From Desulfobacterales bacterium (GTDB lineage Bacteria; Desulfobacterota; Desulfobacteria; Desulfobacterales; SpSt-501), in the NCBI GenBank assembly GCA_025454275.1, contig JALOOS010000125.1, positions 1-6,775 on the forward strand: a DNA stretch of 6,775 nucleotides, written 5' to 3'. Both the position numbers and the translations under genes were made by a program. The notes beneath the pieces were generated by a model. The model was not told the origin of the DNA. It did no database searches and was given only the letters and a program-made list of their open reading frames with translations. Shown one piece after another: positions 5,747 through 6,775 of this stretch (position 1 is the first letter of the stretch; each line of letters starts with the position of its first letter).

Positions 5747-6775
5747 ATGCTTACGATCGACCATTCCGTCTGCAACCTCTGCGGCCTGTGCCAGACATCC
5801 TGCCCCTTCGGGGCGATCACCGCCGGCAAGGAGTCCGTGGCGGTGGACGAGCGCTGCACCCTCTGCGGGGCCTGCGTCAACGTCTGCCCCCAGGGGGCGC
5901 TCGCAATCGAACGCCGCCAGGCCTCGGCCGAGGAGCTCGCCCGCTACCGCGGGGTCTTCGTCTGGGCCGAGTGCGAGGAGAAGGAGGGGGCCCTGCACCC
6001 GCGGCGCGTCGTCAACGAACTCCTCACCCACGGGCGCCGGCTCGCCGACCGGCTGGGGCAGCCCCTCGTCGCCGTGGTGTTGGGGGATCAGCGCCTTGCC
6101 GGCCTGGAGGGGCTCTGCCGCCAGGGGGCGGACAACGTCATCTGCTGCCGCCATGGGCTTCTCGGCGCTTACTCCACCGACGGGTTCACCACCGCGCTCG
6201 CCGCCGTGGTGGCCAAGGAGAAACCGGCGGTGCTGCTTTTCGGCGCGACCCCCAACGGCCGCGACCTCGCCCCGCGGGTGGCCGCGCGCCTGCGCCTGGG
6301 CTTGACCGCCGACTGCACCGGGCTCGCCATCGACGAGGAGGGCCGGCTCGTCCAGACCCGCCCCGCTTTCGGCGGCAACATCATGGCGAGCATCGTCACC
6401 CCCTATACCCGGCCCCAGTGCGCCACCGTGCGGCCCAACGTCTTCGCCGCCGCCGAACCGGACCCCCGGCGGCCGGTGGCAGTCGAAGATTTCCCCGTCA
6501 ACCTCTCCAAGGCCGCGATCCGCACCCGGGTGGTCGAAACCATCCCCGCCGCCGAGAGCGGGGAGAAGATCGAGGAGGCGCGGATCCTGGTGGCGGCCGG
6601 CCGGGGATGCGGCGAGCCCTCCAATCTGGACCTGGTGCGCAGCCTGGCCCAGCGCCTGGGCGGCACCATGGCCGGCTCGCGGGCCATCGTCGAGCTCGGC
6701 TGGATCCCCCACACCCTCCAAGTGGGTCAGTCCGGCACCACCGTGGGTCCCGACCTCTACGTCGCGGTCGGCATC
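5747..6775 (+). CDS. etfA: Electron transfer flavoprotein alpha subunit (EtfA) with N-terminal 2x[4Fe-4S] ferredoxin domain, 3' end cut
   Basis: The frame runs open from the ATG at 5747 to the window end (343 residues; about 50-60 are expected to be missing). Residues 1-55 form a bacterial-type ferredoxin domain with two complete CxxCxxCxxxCP motifs: Cys9, 12, 15, 19 and Cys37, 40, 43, 47. The EtfA domain follows, with GVFVWAECEEKEGALHPRRV starting at about residue 69, then LLFGATPNGRDLAPRVAARL and the FAD-binding C-terminal domain. There, ILVAAGRGCG, SRAIVELGW (Arg312) and QVGQSG (325-330) precede LYVAVGI. Ferredoxin-fused EtfA is known in LctC (lactate dehydrogenase/Etf) and CarE (caffeyl-CoA reductase) of Acetobacterium woodii, where it links the flavins to ferredoxin. 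QVGQSG has Ser where most EtfA have Thr beside the flavin. The gene follows etfB by 11 nt with only a weak ribosome site. No better start lies upstream. Confidence 0.94.
   Translation, partial: MLTIDHSVCNLCGLCQTSCPFGAITAGKESVAVDERCTLCGACVNVCPQGALAIERRQASAEELARYRGVFVWAECEEKEGALHPRRVVNELLTHGRRLADRLGQPLVAVVLGDQRLAGLEGLCRQGADNVICCRHGLLGAYSTDGFTTALAAVVAKEKPAVLLFGATPNGRDLAPRVAARLRLGLTADCTGLAIDEEGRLVQTRPAFGGNIMASIVTPYTRPQCATVRPNVFAAAEPDPRRPVAVEDFPVNLSKAAIRTRVVETIPAAESGEKIEEARILVAAGRGCGEPSNLDLVRSLAQRLGGTMAGSRAIVELGWIPHTLQVGQSGTTVGPDLYVAVGI

Noticed and set aside
5609..6721. Long open frame of 370 codons on the - strand opposite etfB and etfA
   Set aside because: It is Gly/Ala/Arg/Pro-rich low-complexity sequence without domain motifs and lies antisense to two clearly recognised Etf genes. 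It reflects high GC at third codon positions.

Overview
The window is a GC-rich, densely coded piece of bacterial chromosome. Gene content and codon use suggest an anaerobic member of the former Deltaproteobacteria (Desulfobacterota-like, such as a sulfate reducer or syntroph). That is an inference from style and gene mix; no rRNA or other phylogenetic marker is present.

Left part (1-1450, + strand): the C-terminal 191 residues of a tripartite tricarboxylate transporter (TctC/Bug-type) periplasmic binding protein, followed by a GntR/HutC-type regulator that looks broken. Its winged-helix DNA-binding domain is intact, but the UTRA effector domain lacks about 30 residues and continues in another reading frame.

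Middle (1451-2552): argB (N-acetylglutamate kinase, arginine biosynthesis) lies alone on the - strand, convergent with the broken regulator. The 184-bp divergent spacer upstream of argB holds two good sigma70-like promoters, one in each direction. Each has a TTGACA -35 box, an 18-bp spacer and a 4/6 -10 box. A perfect 7-bp-arm palindrome fills the spacer of the argB promoter. The other promoter sits so close to its gene that the mRNA may be leaderless.

Right part (2553-6775, + strand): an apparent operon of a FadR/LldR-type GntR regulator with an FCD domain, a GlcD/D-lactate-dehydrogenase-type FAD flavoprotein, EtfB, and EtfA with an N-terminal 2x[4Fe-4S] ferredoxin domain (cut by the window end). 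Gaps are 25, 2 and 11 nt. The set matches in content the lactate dehydrogenase/Etf system known from Acetobacterium woodii (LctA regulator, LctB/LctC Etf, LctD dehydrogenase), though the gene order differs. The likely job is oxidation of D-lactate or another 2-hydroxy acid. Electrons would pass through Etf to NAD+, probably driven by reduced ferredoxin (electron confurcation), under control of a substrate-sensing FCD repressor. Substrate and bifurcation are inferred from motifs and neighbourhood.

I found no tRNA, rRNA, CRISPR array, insertion sequence or convincing intrinsic terminator. No gene-free stretch exceeds 300 bases. The spacer at 577-709 is GC-rich and holds only weak inverted repeats plus the ribosome site of the broken regulator.
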